Shown: positions 20,133 to 29,584 of the stretch, one piece after another
How positions within the stretch are numbered: position 1 is the stretch's first letter
Layout: each line of letters opens with the position of its first letter
Assembly (NCBI RefSeq): GCF_031181385.1
Contig: NZ_JAPSKV010000003.1
Span: 124,001 to 188,000 of the forward strand
Direction: 5' to 3'
Length of the DNA: 64,000 nt
Source of the DNA: Fredinandcohnia onubensis
Lineage (GTDB): Bacteria > Bacillota > Bacilli > Bacillales > Bacillaceae_L
Translations under genes and position numbers: made by a program
The notes under the pieces: model-generated
What the model was told of the DNA's origin: nothing
Databases searched by the model: none
Seen by the model: the letters and a program-made list of their open reading frames with translations, nothing else

Positions 20133-20873
20133 ATGTTAAATGGCAAAGTAGCTTTGGTTACCGGTGCTTCACGTGGAATTGGCCGAACAATTGCAATTGA
20201 ACTGGCAAAAGCAGGTGCAAAAGTGGCGGTAAACTATTCTGGTAGTGAGCAAAAAGCAAACGAAGTTGTTGATGAGATTAAAGCATTAGGTCAAGAAGCA
20301 TTTGCGATTCAAGCGAATGTGTCAGATGCAGATTCGGTGACTAATATGGTCAAGGAAGTTATTTCCACTTTCGGCAGTCTTGATATTCTTGTTAATAACG
20401 CAGGAATCACTAGGGATAATTTATTGATGAGGATGAAAGAGGAAGAATGGGACGATGTTATTAATATTAACCTAAAAGGTGTATTTCTTAGCACGAAAGC
20501 AGTCACTAGACAAATGATGAAGCAACGTTCTGGAAAAATAATTAATATAGCTTCAATCGTGGGTGTTAGTGGAAATCCTGGACAAGCTAACTATGTTGCT
20601 GCAAAAGCTGGTGTAATTGGGTTAACTAAAACAGCGGCTAAGGAATTAGCTAGCCGTAATATTACGGTGAACGCTGTAGCGCCAGGATTTATTACGACTG
20701 ATATGACAGACAAGCTTCCGGAAGACGTTAAAAATGAAATGTTAAAACTAATTCCTCTTAATAGATTTGGTGAAACAACCGATATCTCTGGAGTTGTTCT
20801 ATTCCTTGCATCAGACAATAGCAATTATATGACAGGTCAAACCTTGCATATTGACGGCGGGATGGTAATGTAA
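20133..20873 (+). CDS. fabG: 3-oxoacyl-[acyl-carrier-protein] reductase
   Basis: NADPH-dependent short-chain dehydrogenase that performs the first reduction of the fatty acid elongation cycle. The cofactor loop TGASRGIG (10-17), the NNAG motif (88-91) and the catalytic triad Ser141, Tyr154 and Lys158 are all present. The 246 aa length is exact for FabG. A GGAGGG site overlaps the end of fabD. It is the last gene of the FapR operon before the separate acpP promoter. Confidence 0.97.
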   Translation: MLNGKVALVTGASRGIGRTIAIELAKAGAKVAVNYSGSEQKANEVVDEIKALGQEAFAIQANVSDADSVTNMVKEVISTFGSLDILVNNAGITRDNLLMRMKEEEWDDVININLKGVFLSTKAVTRQMMKQRSGKIINIASIVGVSGNPGQANYVAAKAGVIGLTKTAAKELASRNITVNAVAPGFITTDMTDKLPEDVKNEMLKLIPLNRFGETTDISGVVLFLASDNSNYMTGQTLHIDGGMVM

Positions 20874-20943
20874 TAAAAGAGTCCCATGGCTATTTTGCTA
20901 GGGTAAAAGAGATAATGAATATTACTCAGATGAAGAAAGGCTC

Positions 20944-20973
20944 TTGCGCTTTTCTAGTAAAACAAAATATAAT
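20944..20973 (+). promoter_or_regulatory. Sigma-A promoter of acpP
   Basis: TTGCGC and a perfect TATAAT are separated by 18 bp. The predicted start near 20980 leaves a very short leader with the GGGGAGG site almost at the 5' end. An own promoter for acpP, separate from FapR, is also known in B. subtilis. Confidence 0.75.
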
Positions 20974-20996
20974 ACCTTGAGGGGAGGTGAATGGAA

Positions 20997-21230
20997 ATGG
21001 CAGATGTGTTTGAGAGAATTACAAAAATCGTGGTTGACCGCTTAGGTGTTGAGGAATCAGCAGTAACTTTAGAGGCTTCTTTTAAAGATGATCTTGGAGC
21101 GGATTCACTAGATGTAGTTGAACTTGTTATGGAACTTGAAGATGAGTTTGACATGGAAATTTCAGATGATGAGGCTGAAAAAATTGCTACAGTTGGTGAC
21201 GCTGTAAATTACATAAAAAGCCAGCTATAA
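20997..21230 (+). CDS. acpP: Acyl carrier protein
   Basis: Carries the growing acyl chain on a 4'-phosphopantetheine arm. The attachment serine is Ser37 in GADSLD. The product is acidic, 77 aa and ends in the conserved [13 protein letters not shown] segment. A second in-frame ATG at 20991 would add two residues, but 20997 has the better distance (9 bp) to GGAGG and reproduces the family start MAD. It is followed by a terminator. Confidence 0.98.
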   Translation: MADVFERITKIVVDRLGVEESAVTLEASFKDDLGADSLDVVELVMELEDEFDMEISDDEAEKIATVGDAVNYIKSQL

Positions 21231-21245
21231 TATTTCTTAGAATGT

Positions 21246-21274
21246 AAGTCCCGTTAATTAAACGGGGCTTTCTC
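21246..21274 (+). terminator. Terminator after acpP
   Basis: A 10-bp stem (AAGTCCCGTT / AACGGGGCTT, one G-U) with a 5-6 nt loop is followed by TTTCT. It sits between acpP and rnc. Confidence 0.75.
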
Positions 21275-21290
21275 CTTGGAGGTTCATAAG

Positions 21291-22022
21291 GTGAAGCGGA
21301 TAAATAAAGACAAAGGTAATAAATTCGCTCTAAAATTTAAAGCTTTTCAGGAGCGACTTGGAATTCAGTTTCATGATGAAGGATTACTTATTCAAGCATT
21401 TACACATTCATCTTATGTGAATGAGCATCGAAAAAAGCCTCACGAAGACAATGAACGGCTTGAATTTTTAGGAGATGCTGTTTTAGAACTAACCATTTCC
21501 AAATTCCTCTTTAAAAAGTTTCCAATCATGAGTGAAGGTGAGTTAACAAAGATGCGTGCGGCAATTGTTTGTGAGCCATCTTTAGTAACCTTTGCAAATG
21601 AACTAAAATTTGGGGAACTCGTTTTACTAGGAAAAGGAGAGGAAATGACTGGTGGTCGAGAGCGGCCAGCCTTACTTGCTGATGTATTTGAGGCATTTAT
21701 TGGAGCGCTTTATCTTGACCATGGATTAGAGGTTGTCAACCAGTTTTTAGATAAAACAGTCATACCTAAAATTAATGCGGGTGCTTTTTCTCATGTGATG
21801 GATTTTAAGAGTCAGCTACAAGAGCTTGTCCAGCGAGATGGAACTGGAGTTATCGAATATAAGGTTCTCCAAGAAAAGGGGCCAGCCCATAGTCGTGAAT
21901 TCGTTTCGCGCGTTTCTTTAAATGGGGAGGAACTTGGAATAGGCACAGGACGATCGAAAAAAGAAGCTGAACAGCATGCGGCAGAAATTGCCTTACAAAA
22001 GCTGAAGAACAAACAAAAATAA
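21291..22022 (+). CDS. rnc: Ribonuclease III
   Basis: Double-strand-specific endoribonuclease that matures 16S/23S rRNA and, in Bacillus, scRNA and antisense duplexes. The RNase III signature [13 protein letters not shown] is present with a second acidic cluster in [15 protein letters not shown]-terminal dsRBD carries the usual [16 protein letters not shown] helix. The product is 243 aa. GTG 21291 is chosen because TTGGAGG lies 8 bp upstream; the longer frame (TTG 21276) would start inside that site. It precedes smc, as in B. subtilis. Confidence 0.96.
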   Translation: MKRINKDKGNKFALKFKAFQERLGIQFHDEGLLIQAFTHSSYVNEHRKKPHEDNERLEFLGDAVLELTISKFLFKKFPIMSEGELTKMRAAIVCEPSLVTFANELKFGELVLLGKGEEMTGGRERPALLADVFEAFIGALYLDHGLEVVNQFLDKTVIPKINAGAFSHVMDFKSQLQELVQRDGTGVIEYKVLQEKGPAHSREFVSRVSLNGEELGIGTGRSKKEAEQHAAEIALQKLKNKQK

Positions 22023-22029
22023 GTAGCGT

Positions 22030-22058
22030 ACCCCACGATATCGTGGGGTTATATTTTT
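22030..22058 (+). terminator. Terminator after rnc
   Basis: A perfect GC-rich palindrome (ACCCCACGAT / ATCGTGGGGT) is followed by TATATTTTT. It separates rnc from smc. Confidence 0.8.
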
Positions 22059-22152
22059 GCCTATACAAGTATTACTAGAAAAAGACATCCAATAAAATAC
22101 TTGTTTATGATAAAATATGTAGGACTTTAAATTGTAATTGAGGGGGAAGTTT

Positions 22153-25100
22153 ATGTTCCTCAAACGTTTAGATATAGTAGGATTTAAATCGTTTGCTGAA
22201 AGAATTGCAGTAGATTTTGTACCTGGGGTTACGGCTGTCGTTGGGCCGAATGGTAGTGGTAAAAGTAATATCACTGATGGTATACGATGGGTTCTCGGAG
22301 AACAGTCAGCAAAATCATTGCGTGGGTCGAAAATGGAAGATATCATTTTCGCAGGAAGTGATAGTCGCAAAGCACTAAATGTGGCTGAAGTAACATTAAC
22401 GTTGGATAACGAAGATCAATTTTTACCAATCGATTATCATGAAGTGAGTATAACTCGCCGTGTATACCGATCTGGTGAAAGTGAGTTTTTAATAAATAAA
22501 CAAGCATGTCGTTTAAAAGATATTGTTGATTTATTAATGGATTCTGGACTTGGCCGTGAAGCTTTTTCAATCATTAGTCAAGGAAAAGTAGAAGAAATTT
22601 TAAGCAGTAAAGCTGAAGAACGACGTAGCATTTTTGAAGAAGCGGCAGGGGTGTTAAAATACAAAACCCGTAAAAAGAAAGCAGAATATAAGCTTGCTGA
22701 AACACAGGAAAATTTAAATCGTGTTAACGACATCATTCATGAGCTTGAATCACAAATAGAGCCACTGCAAATCCAGTCTTCGATTGCAAAAGATTATCTT
22801 GAAAAGAAGAAAGAGCTAGAAACAATCGAAGTAGGCTTAACTGTTTATGAAATTGAAGATCTTCATGAAAAATGGGTGAAGCTATCTAAGCTTGTCGAAG
22901 AGCATAAAGAGCAAGAACTTTCTTTAAACACAAAACTCCAAGGCAAGGAAGCCAAAATTGAAGAACTACGAGCTGGAATTGAAGCGGCCGATTCATCAAT
23001 TCATGAACTGCAACAACTCCTGTTAAGGACAAGTGAAGAACTTGAAAAATTAGAAGGTCGCAAAGAAGTATTAAAAGAACGCAAAAAAAATGCATCGCAA
23101 AACAAAGGCCAGCTTGAAAATTCAATTCTTGAACTTTCACAAAAGCTGGAGACTCTAAAAGAAAATAAGCAAACTGAGCAACAAGAACTTTCGAAGCTAA
23201 TTGAAGAAGTTAAAGTACTTGGACAGCAGTTAAAAGAAAAGCAAACGTTACTTGCTTCGTATGACCAAAATATTGAAGAGAAAATTGAGAATTTGAAAAG
23301 CGATTATTTTGAGTTGCTTAATAAACAGGCTTCTTATCGAAATGAAATAGGCTATATAAAGGAGCAGTTTTCACATCAAGAAGCAAAAGTAACCCGTTTA
23401 GATGAGTCAAATCAAAAATATCTTGTAGAACGCAAAGAAATTCTCGATGAGAAAGTACGTCTGCAAACAAAGCTCTCTGTAATCGAACAAGAGATTAATC
23501 ACCAAATTGTTTCTTTTAGAGACTTACAAGCAAAGCTTGAGAATGGAAAGAAAAACTATCAGAAGCAAGAAAGCATGCTTTATCAGGCATATCAATACCT
23601 GCAACAAACGAAGTCTAGAAAAGAAATGCTTGAAGAAATGCAAGATGATTATTCTGGATTCTTCCAAGGAGTTAAGGAAGTTTTAAAAGCAAGAGATGAT
23701 CAACTCGAAGGAATCGAAGGTGCAATTGCAGAATTAATTCAAGTTCCAAAAGAATATGAGACCGCTGTTGAAATCGCATTGGGTGCGGCAACACAGCATA
23801 TTGTCGTGGACAATGAAAAAAATGCTAGATCTGCAATCCAGTATTTGAAGAAAAATTCGTATGGTCGAGCAACATTTTTACCAATGAATGTCATAAAAGA
23901 ACGTTCGATACCTGCAACCCAACTTGTCGCAATTAAAGGACATCAAGCATTTATTGGAGTAGCTTCTGAATTAATTTCCTACGAAGAAAGATACCAATCT
24001 GTCATTTCCAATCTGTTAGGAACAATTATTATTACAATAGATTTAAAAGGTGCGAATGAGCTGGCATCGCTTGTTGGACATAGGTATCGAATTGTCACGC
24101 TTGATGGAGATGTTGTAAATCCTGGTGGTTCGATGACTGGGGGAGCTGTCAAACAAAAGTCAAATTCTTTATTAAGTAGAGGCCGTGAACTTGAGGCAAT
24201 AACAAAAAAGTTAACGGATATGGAAGTTAAAACAACAGAACTCGAAAAAACAGTCAAAGATAAGAAAAAGCTAATTGCCCAGCAAGAAGAAATGCTTGAA
24301 AAGCTCCGTCAAACAGGAGAAACATTACGCTTAAAAGAGCAAACTATTAAAGGTGAATATCGAGAAGTTGCTTTGAAAGAGCAAAATGTAAATGAACATT
24401 TAGAATTGTATGATGATGAGAAGCAACAATATCAACTGGATAAAGAAAAGATGACAGCCCGATTAGAAGAGCTTAAGCATAAATTAGCTGCTCTTGATGA
24501 AGAGCTGCACTCTTTAGACGAGACGATTGCCCAATTAAATTCACAAAAGTCTGACCAACAAACTTCACGTGAAACAGTACAATCAGAAATAACAGAACAA
24601 AAGGTTATTTTAGCTAGAAAAAAACAAGCACTCGAACATCAACAAGAAAAGGTGAATCGATTAGAGGAAGAGTTTAATGACGGGCACGCTAAGCTTACTG
24701 ACTTGTCAGAGGATTTAGCACTTCTTGATAATGAAATGACTTCTAGTAATTCAGGTGAATTAGAGCTTGAAGAAGCAGCAAAGCAAAAATTAAATGATAA
24801 GAACGAAGCAATCCAAATGATTAGCAATAAGAGAGACCATCGCCTCCAATTACAAATGACTCTTGAAGATCTAGAGCGTGAATTAAAGGAATCAAGACGT
24901 CAGTATAAGCAGCTCGTAGACATTCTACAAGAGGAAGAGGTAAAGGTGAATCGCTTAGATGTTGAACTTGAGAATGGTTTAACCCATCTTCGTGAGGAAT
25001 ATTTATTAACCTATGAGGCTGCTAAAGAACAATTTCCTCTTCAAATCGAAGTTTCCGAAGCAAGAAAGAAGGTAAAACTTATAAAGCTTGCTATTGAAGA

Positions 25101-25722
25101 GCTTGGTACAGTGAACCTCGGAGCAATAGACGAATATGAGAGGGTATCTGAACGCTTTACATTCTTGACAGAACAACAAAATGACCTGCAGGAAGCAAAG
25201 GATACGTTGTTCCAAGTGATTGATGAAATGGATGACGAAATGAAAAAGAGATTTGAAACTACTTTTACAAGTATTCGTTCCCATTTCGAAAAGGTTTTCC
25301 AGGCTTTATTTGGTGGTGGACGAGCAGACCTTCGTCTAACTGACCCTAATGATTTACTGAATACAGGGGTAGAAATTGTTGCTCAACCTCCAGGGAAGAA
25401 ACTGCAGAACTTAGGGCTTTTATCTGGTGGTGAAAGAGCATTAACTGCAATTGCATTGCTATTTTCAATACTTAAAGTACGTCCCGTTCCATTCTGTGTA
25501 CTCGATGAGGTGGAGGCTGCGCTTGATGAAGCAAATGTGTTCCGATTTGCGCAATACTTAAAGAAATTTAGCAATGAAACACAATTTATTGTTATTACTC
25601 ATCGTAAAGGAACAATGGAAGAAGCTGATGTGCTATATGGTGTAACGATGCAGGAATCTGGAGTTTCCAAACTTGTTTCGGTTCGACTTGAAGAATCGAA
25701 GGAATTTGTATCGCAAACGTAG
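22153..25722 (+). CDS. smc: Chromosome condensation and segregation ATPase SMC
   Basis: Core of the bacterial condensin SMC-ScpAB. Walker A GPNGSGKSN (31-39) lies in the N-terminal head. Two long coiled coils flank a hinge (about 500-680, containing the PGGSMTGGA loop). The C-terminal head carries the ABC signature LLSGGERALTA and Walker B VLDEVEAALDEAN. The product is 1189 aa, like Bacillus SMC. ATG 22153 follows AGGGGGA and gives the family start MFLKRLDIVGFKSF. The upstream TTG (22138) would run through the ribosome site and was rejected. ftsY follows after 17 bp. Confidence 0.97.
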   Translation: MFLKRLDIVGFKSFAERIAVDFVPGVTAVVGPNGSGKSNITDGIRWVLGEQSAKSLRGSKMEDIIFAGSDSRKALNVAEVTLTLDNEDQFLPIDYHEVSITRRVYRSGESEFLINKQACRLKDIVDLLMDSGLGREAFSIISQGKVEEILSSKAEERRSIFEEAAGVLKYKTRKKKAEYKLAETQENLNRVNDIIHELESQIEPLQIQSSIAKDYLEKKKELETIEVGLTVYEIEDLHEKWVKLSKLVEEHKEQELSLNTKLQGKEAKIEELRAGIEAADSSIHELQQLLLRTSEELEKLEGRKEVLKERKKNASQNKGQLENSILELSQKLETLKENKQTEQQELSKLIEEVKVLGQQLKEKQTLLASYDQNIEEKIENLKSDYFELLNKQASYRNEIGYIKEQFSHQEAKVTRLDESNQKYLVERKEILDEKVRLQTKLSVIEQEINHQIVSFRDLQAKLENGKKNYQKQESMLYQAYQYLQQTKSRKEMLEEMQDDYSGFFQGVKEVLKARDDQLEGIEGAIAELIQVPKEYETAVEIALGAATQHIVVDNEKNARSAIQYLKKNSYGRATFLPMNVIKERSIPATQLVAIKGHQAFIGVASELISYEERYQSVISNLLGTIIITIDLKGANELASLVGHRYRIVTLDGDVVNPGGSMTGGAVKQKSNSLLSRGRELEAITKKLTDMEVKTTELEKTVKDKKKLIAQQEEMLEKLRQTGETLRLKEQTIKGEYREVALKEQNVNEHLELYDDEKQQYQLDKEKMTARLEELKHKLAALDEELHSLDETIAQLNSQKSDQQTSRETVQSEITEQKVILARKKQALEHQQEKVNRLEEEFNDGHAKLTDLSEDLALLDNEMTSSNSGELELEEAAKQKLNDKNEAIQMISNKRDHRLQLQMTLEDLERELKESRRQYKQLVDILQEEEVKVNRLDVELENGLTHLREEYLLTYEAAKEQFPLQIEVSEARKKVKLIKLAIEELGTVNLGAIDEYERVSERFTFLTEQQNDLQEAKDTLFQVIDEMDDEMKKRFETTFTSIRSHFEKVFQALFGGGRADLRLTDPNDLLNTGVEIVAQPPGKKLQNLGLLSGGERALTAIALLFSILKVRPVPFCVLDEVEAALDEANVFRFAQYLKKFSNETQFIVITHRKGTMEEADVLYGVTMQESGVSKLVSVRLEESKEFVSQT

Positions 25723-25739
25723 AACGAAAGGGGATTTAC

Positions 25740-26729
25740 ATGAGTTTCTTTAAAAAATTAAAAGACAAGATTTCAAATCAGGCTGACTCAGTAACTGAAA
25801 AATTTAAGGATGGTTTATCAAAAACTCGTAATACTTTTTCAGAGCGAGTTAATGATTTAGTTGCTCGCTATCGAAAGGTTGATGAGGACTTTTTTGAGGA
25901 ACTTGAAGAAATATTAATCGCTGCAGATGTTGGCGTATCTACCGTGATGGAACTTATTGATGAATTGAAGATGGAAGTCAAACGAAGAAACATTCAAGAC
26001 ACAAAAGACGTTCAAAGTGTGATCTCGGAGAAACTTGTTGAGATTTACCAAGGAAACGAGGAACAATCACCCAAGCTAAATATTCAGGAGGAAAGTCTTA
26101 CTGTCATTTTAGTTGTGGGTGTTAATGGTGTGGGTAAAACCACATCAATTGGTAAAATTGCAAACCGCCTAAAAAATGAAGGGAAAACTGTCCTTTTAGC
26201 GGCGGGAGATACATTCCGTGCGGGTGCAATTCAGCAGCTTGAAGTTTGGGGCGACCGTGTTGGTGTAGATGTGATCAAACAATCAGAAGGATCTGATCCA
26301 GCAGCCGTTATGTATGATGCTGTTCAAGCGGCAAAATCTCGAAATGTTGATGTCTTAATATGTGATACAGCGGGACGTCTTCAAAATAAGGTCAACCTAA
26401 TGAAAGAGCTTGAAAAAGTTAAACGCGTCATTGAACGTGAATTACCGGGTGCCCCGCATGAAGTCTTACTCGTTCTTGATGCGACAACAGGACAAAACGC
26501 GTTAACCCAAGCTAAAACATTCTCAGCAGCTACTGATGTAACGGGAATTGTATTAACAAAATTAGATGGTACGGCTAAAGGCGGAATCGTCCTGGCAATT
26601 CGAAATGAACTAAACATTCCTGTAAAACTGATCGGGCTTGGAGAAAAAGTAGACGACCTTCAGGAATTTGATGCTAAAAACTACGTGTACGGTCTATTTG
26701 CAGATCTTGTCGAGAAAGCGGAAGAATAA
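25740..26729 (+). CDS. ftsY: Signal recognition particle receptor FtsY
   Basis: SRP-receptor GTPase that docks ribosome-nascent-chain-SRP complexes at the membrane. A short basic N-terminal helix (MSFFKKLKDKI) replaces the long acidic A domain of E. coli, as in other Firmicutes. The NG domain shows GVNGVGKTTSIGK, DTAGR and TKLDGTAKGG. The product is 329 aa. It is co-transcribed with smc and terminated just downstream. Confidence 0.97.
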   Translation: MSFFKKLKDKISNQADSVTEKFKDGLSKTRNTFSERVNDLVARYRKVDEDFFEELEEILIAADVGVSTVMELIDELKMEVKRRNIQDTKDVQSVISEKLVEIYQGNEEQSPKLNIQEESLTVILVVGVNGVGKTTSIGKIANRLKNEGKTVLLAAGDTFRAGAIQQLEVWGDRVGVDVIKQSEGSDPAAVMYDAVQAAKSRNVDVLICDTAGRLQNKVNLMKELEKVKRVIERELPGAPHEVLLVLDATTGQNALTQAKTFSAATDVTGIVLTKLDGTAKGGIVLAIRNELNIPVKLIGLGEKVDDLQEFDAKNYVYGLFADLVEKAEE

Positions 26730-26739
26730 GTAACGATCT

Positions 26740-26768
26740 AGAGCCTGATTACTCAGGCTCTTTTTTTC
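26740..26768 (+). terminator. Terminator after ftsY
   Basis: Stem AGAGCCTGA / TCAGGCTCT with a 4-nt loop and seven or more T residues, 10 bp after the ftsY stop. Confidence 0.92.
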
Positions 26769-26811
26769 GAGGTAGTTTGACAATGAGTATTTGATAGTAA
26801 AGTAAATTAAC

Positions 26812-26840
26812 TTGACAACCAATTGTGAAATAGGTAAACT
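26812..26840 (+). promoter_or_regulatory. Sigma-A promoter of ylxM-ffh
   Basis: A perfect TTGACA and TAAACT are separated by 17 bp, about 45 bp upstream of the ylxM start. A second TTGACA at 26777 lacks a good -10. Confidence 0.8.
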
Positions 26841-26882
26841 ATTGATTTGTAAAGGTATTTCACTTAACAAGGGGGAGATACT

Positions 26883-27212
26883 ATGCTTGAAAAAACAACG
26901 AGAATGAATTATCTCTATGATTTCTATCAATCGTTGTTAACGCCAAAGCAAAGAAACTATATGTCTTTATATTACCTAGATGACTTTTCCCTTGGTGAAA
27001 TAGCAGAGGAATATGAGATTAGTCGTCAAGCTGTCTATGATAATATCAAGCGTACAGAGACAATGCTTGAAGAGTACGAGGAAAAACTGTTACTATTTCA
27101 GAAATTTCAAGAGCGAAGAAAACTGATTGCCGAGCTAAAACGACTTTCTAATCAATATGATGATAGCGCAGAGCTTCAAAATGTGATACAGTTGCTTGAG
27201 AAATTAGAATAA
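26883..27212 (+). CDS. ylxM: SRP-associated DNA-binding-like protein YlxM
   Basis: UPF0122 family protein of 109 aa with a sigma-70 region-4-like helix-turn-helix ([22 protein letters not shown], about 40-62) followed by a long charged helix. In streptococci YlxM binds SRP components; the function in Bacillus is not settled. It is always next to ffh, 14 bp upstream here. A strong GGGGGAG site precedes the ATG. Confidence 0.94.
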   Translation: MLEKTTRMNYLYDFYQSLLTPKQRNYMSLYYLDDFSLGEIAEEYEISRQAVYDNIKRTETMLEEYEEKLLLFQKFQERRKLIAELKRLSNQYDDSAELQNVIQLLEKLE

Positions 27213-27226
27213 GGGGCGGTGAAAAA

Positions 27227-28567
27227 ATGGCATTTGAAGGATTAGCCGACCGACTGCAAGGGACACTACAGAAAATTCGCGGTAAGGGAAAAGTATCAGA
27301 ATCCGATGTAAAGGAAATGATGCGAGAAGTACGTCTAGCACTACTTGAAGCAGACGTAAACTTCAAAGTTGTAAAAGATTTTGTAAAGCGTGTCAGCGAA
27401 CGAGCTGTTGGACAAGAGGTAATGAAAAGCTTAACACCAGGACAACAAGTTATAAAAGTTGTTCAGCAGGAGCTTACAGCCCTTATGGGTGGAGAGCAAA
27501 GCAAAATTGCGGTTGCCAAAAGACCGCCAACAGTTATAATGATGGTTGGTTTACAGGGTGCAGGTAAAACCACAACTACTGGGAAGCTTGCCAACCTATT
27601 ACGTAAAAAACACAATCGTAAACCACTTCTTGTTGCTGCAGATATCTATCGTCCAGCTGCGATTGACCAATTACAAACATTGGGCAAACAACTTAATATG
27701 CCGGTCTTTTCACTTGGAGATCAGGTAAGTCCTGTTGAAATAGCAAAACAAGCAATCGATAAGGCAAAAGAAGAGCATCATGATTATGTGTTGATCGATA
27801 CAGCGGGACGTTTGCACATTGATGAAGAACTGATGGACGAGCTTAAACAAGTCAAAGAAGTTACTCAGCCGGACGAGATTTTCCTTGTTGTTGACGCAAT
27901 GACAGGTCAAGATGCAGTCAATGTCGCGCAAAGCTTTAATGATTTACTAGGTTTAACGGGTGTTGTTTTAACGAAGCTCGATGGGGATACCCGTGGTGGT
28001 GCAGCATTATCAGTTAAAGCTGTTACAAACACACCAATTAAATTTGTGGGTCTAGGTGAAAAATTAGATGCTCTAGAACCATTCCATCCTGAGCGTATGG
28101 CTTCACGTATTTTAGGGATGGGGGATGTGCTTTCACTCATCGAAAAAGCCCAAGCTTCCGTTGATGAAGATAAAGCAAAAGAGCTAGAAAAGAAATTTAA
28201 GTCTATGTCCTTCACATTTGACGATTTCCTCGAACAGTTAGCACAGGTGCGTAAAATGGGTCCTCTTGATGAGGTTCTTGGTATGCTCCCAGGTGCTAAC
28301 AAAATGAAGGGTCTGAAGAATGTTCAGGTTGATGATAAACAAATCGGTCATGTTGAGGCTATCATTCGTTCTATGACAAAGGCCGAGAGGGAACAACCAG
28401 AGATCATCAATTCAAGTCGTAAAAAACGAATTGCAAAAGGCAGCGGTCGAACTGTTCAAGAAGTAAACCGTCTATTAAAGCAATTTGAAGACATGAAGAA
28501 AATGATGAAGCAAATGACAAATATGACAAAAGGTAAGAAAAAAGGATTCAAATTTCCTTTTATGTAA
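27227..28567 (+). CDS. ffh: Signal recognition particle protein Ffh
   Basis: SRP54 homologue that binds signal sequences and the SRP RNA. The N-terminal four-helix bundle and GTPase domain contain GLQGAGKTTTTGKLA, DTAGR and TKLDGDTRGG. The methionine-rich M domain (about 295-446) ends with a run of Met/Lys residues and the RNA-binding helix-turn-helix around SRKKRIAKGSGR. The product is 446 aa, normal. It shares the ylxM promoter. Confidence 0.97.
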   Translation: MAFEGLADRLQGTLQKIRGKGKVSESDVKEMMREVRLALLEADVNFKVVKDFVKRVSERAVGQEVMKSLTPGQQVIKVVQQELTALMGGEQSKIAVAKRPPTVIMMVGLQGAGKTTTTGKLANLLRKKHNRKPLLVAADIYRPAAIDQLQTLGKQLNMPVFSLGDQVSPVEIAKQAIDKAKEEHHDYVLIDTAGRLHIDEELMDELKQVKEVTQPDEIFLVVDAMTGQDAVNVAQSFNDLLGLTGVVLTKLDGDTRGGAALSVKAVTNTPIKFVGLGEKLDALEPFHPERMASRILGMGDVLSLIEKAQASVDEDKAKELEKKFKSMSFTFDDFLEQLAQVRKMGPLDEVLGMLPGANKMKGLKNVQVDDKQIGHVEAIIRSMTKAEREQPEIINSSRKKRIAKGSGRTVQEVNRLLKQFEDMKKMMKQMTNMTKGKKKGFKFPFM

Positions 28568-28638
28568 GAAAAAAAGGAAGAAAAGGTACAGCTTTTTCTT
28601 TAAAAAACGTAGTAATAATAACCATTTCATTGATGTAA

Positions 28639-28988
<350 letters not shown>

Positions 28989-28989
<1 letters not shown>

Positions 28990-29234
28990 TGGGTAACATA
29001 CAGATGAAAGAGTTAATTAAAACAATCGTACAGCCACTGGTTGATCATCCTGAAGAAGTCGAAGTTACTGAAGACTCAGACGACCGTAATATCACTTATT
29101 TACTAAGTGTAAATAAAGATGATATGGGTAAGGTTATTGGGAAGCAAGGCCGTGTTATTAAGGCGATTAGAACTGTTGTCTATGCAGCAGGAACAGGACA
29201 TAATAAACGAATTCATCTAGAAATTAACGAATAA
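28989..29234 (+). CDS. khpA: KH-domain RNA-binding protein KhpA (YlqC)
   Basis: Small KH-domain RNA chaperone that partners with KhpB (Jag) in Firmicutes. The single type II KH domain has the GKxxGKxGR loop (GKVIGKQGR, about 47-55) followed by the helix AIRTVVYAA. The 81 aa length is the same as B. subtilis YlqC. It starts on the stop codon of rpsP. In B. subtilis it continues into ylqD; here repeat DNA and a terminator follow. Confidence 0.93.
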
Positions 29235-29238
29235 AAAG

Positions 29239-29359
29239 AAAAGTGTAGGCGGCTTGATTAGAAACGAGAAATCTGGAGACTCCGACATAGAAGCGTTTTG
29301 TGCTTCTGTGGAGGAGTTGAAGATTCTCGAGTTTCTAGCCGTTGGAACTAGACAAGACG
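29239..29359. repeat. Dispersed Bacillaceae-type repeat with long imperfect hairpin
   Basis: The stretch can fold into one ~90-nt imperfect hairpin. CGGCT..TAGAAACGAGAA..TCT on the left pairs with AGATTCTCGAGTTTCTAGCCG on the right, and the inner arms CATAGAAGC / GCTTCTGTG close a small loop. It begins AAAAGTGTAGGCGG and ends AACTAGACAA, resembling the ends of the smaller repeat at 2413. From memory such units are scattered between genes in Bacillus genomes. It has no coding capacity. Confidence 0.7.
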
Positions 29360-29363
29360 TAGT

Positions 29364-29393
29364 AAAAGGGAGAGGGCAACCTCCCCCTTTTTT
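29364..29393 (+). terminator. Strong terminator between khpA and ylqD
   Basis: An 11-bp stem with one mismatch (AAAGGGAGAGG / CCTCCCCCTTT, 4-nt loop) is followed by a T tract. It should separate rpsP-khpA from ylqD-rimM-trmD. Confidence 0.88.
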
Positions 29394-29404
29394 CTATAAG
29401 AGGA

Positions 29405-29549
29405 TGTTCAAAAAGTCCGGTGAAAATGACGCATCTAATTTCTGCGTTGGCTTGCTTCTCCGATCCTCACGTATTAACTGCATACGCTCCGGTACTCAAA
29501 GCTGCGCCGCCTTGAACTTCTCGGTCCTTTTCATCCTCCTTTTTGAACA
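29405..29549. mobile_element. MITE-like element, 145 bp with 11-bp perfect terminal inverted repeats
   Basis: TGTTCAAAAAG at the left end and CTTTTTGAACA at the right end are perfect inverted repeats. Similarity continues imperfectly inward (TGAAAA on both strands), for about 28 bp in all. The interior is GC-richer and has no gene. I see no clear target-site duplication. From memory a very similar unit with GATGTTCAAAAAGTCCGG recurs in Bacillus genomes. It could be a non-autonomous transposon relic. Confidence 0.7.
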
Positions 29550-29584
29550 CTTATATAAATTAAAATCATGAGGGTTGTGTGCGT

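Noticed and set aside
21993-22370. Minus-strand frame of 125 codons across the rnc-smc junction
   Set aside because: It covers the rnc terminator and the smc Walker A region in antisense and has no sign of coding.
29254-29571. Open frame of 105 codons between khpA and ylqD
   Set aside because: It runs through the hairpin repeat, the terminator and the MITE-like element, has no ribosome site, and the sequence is explained by repeats.
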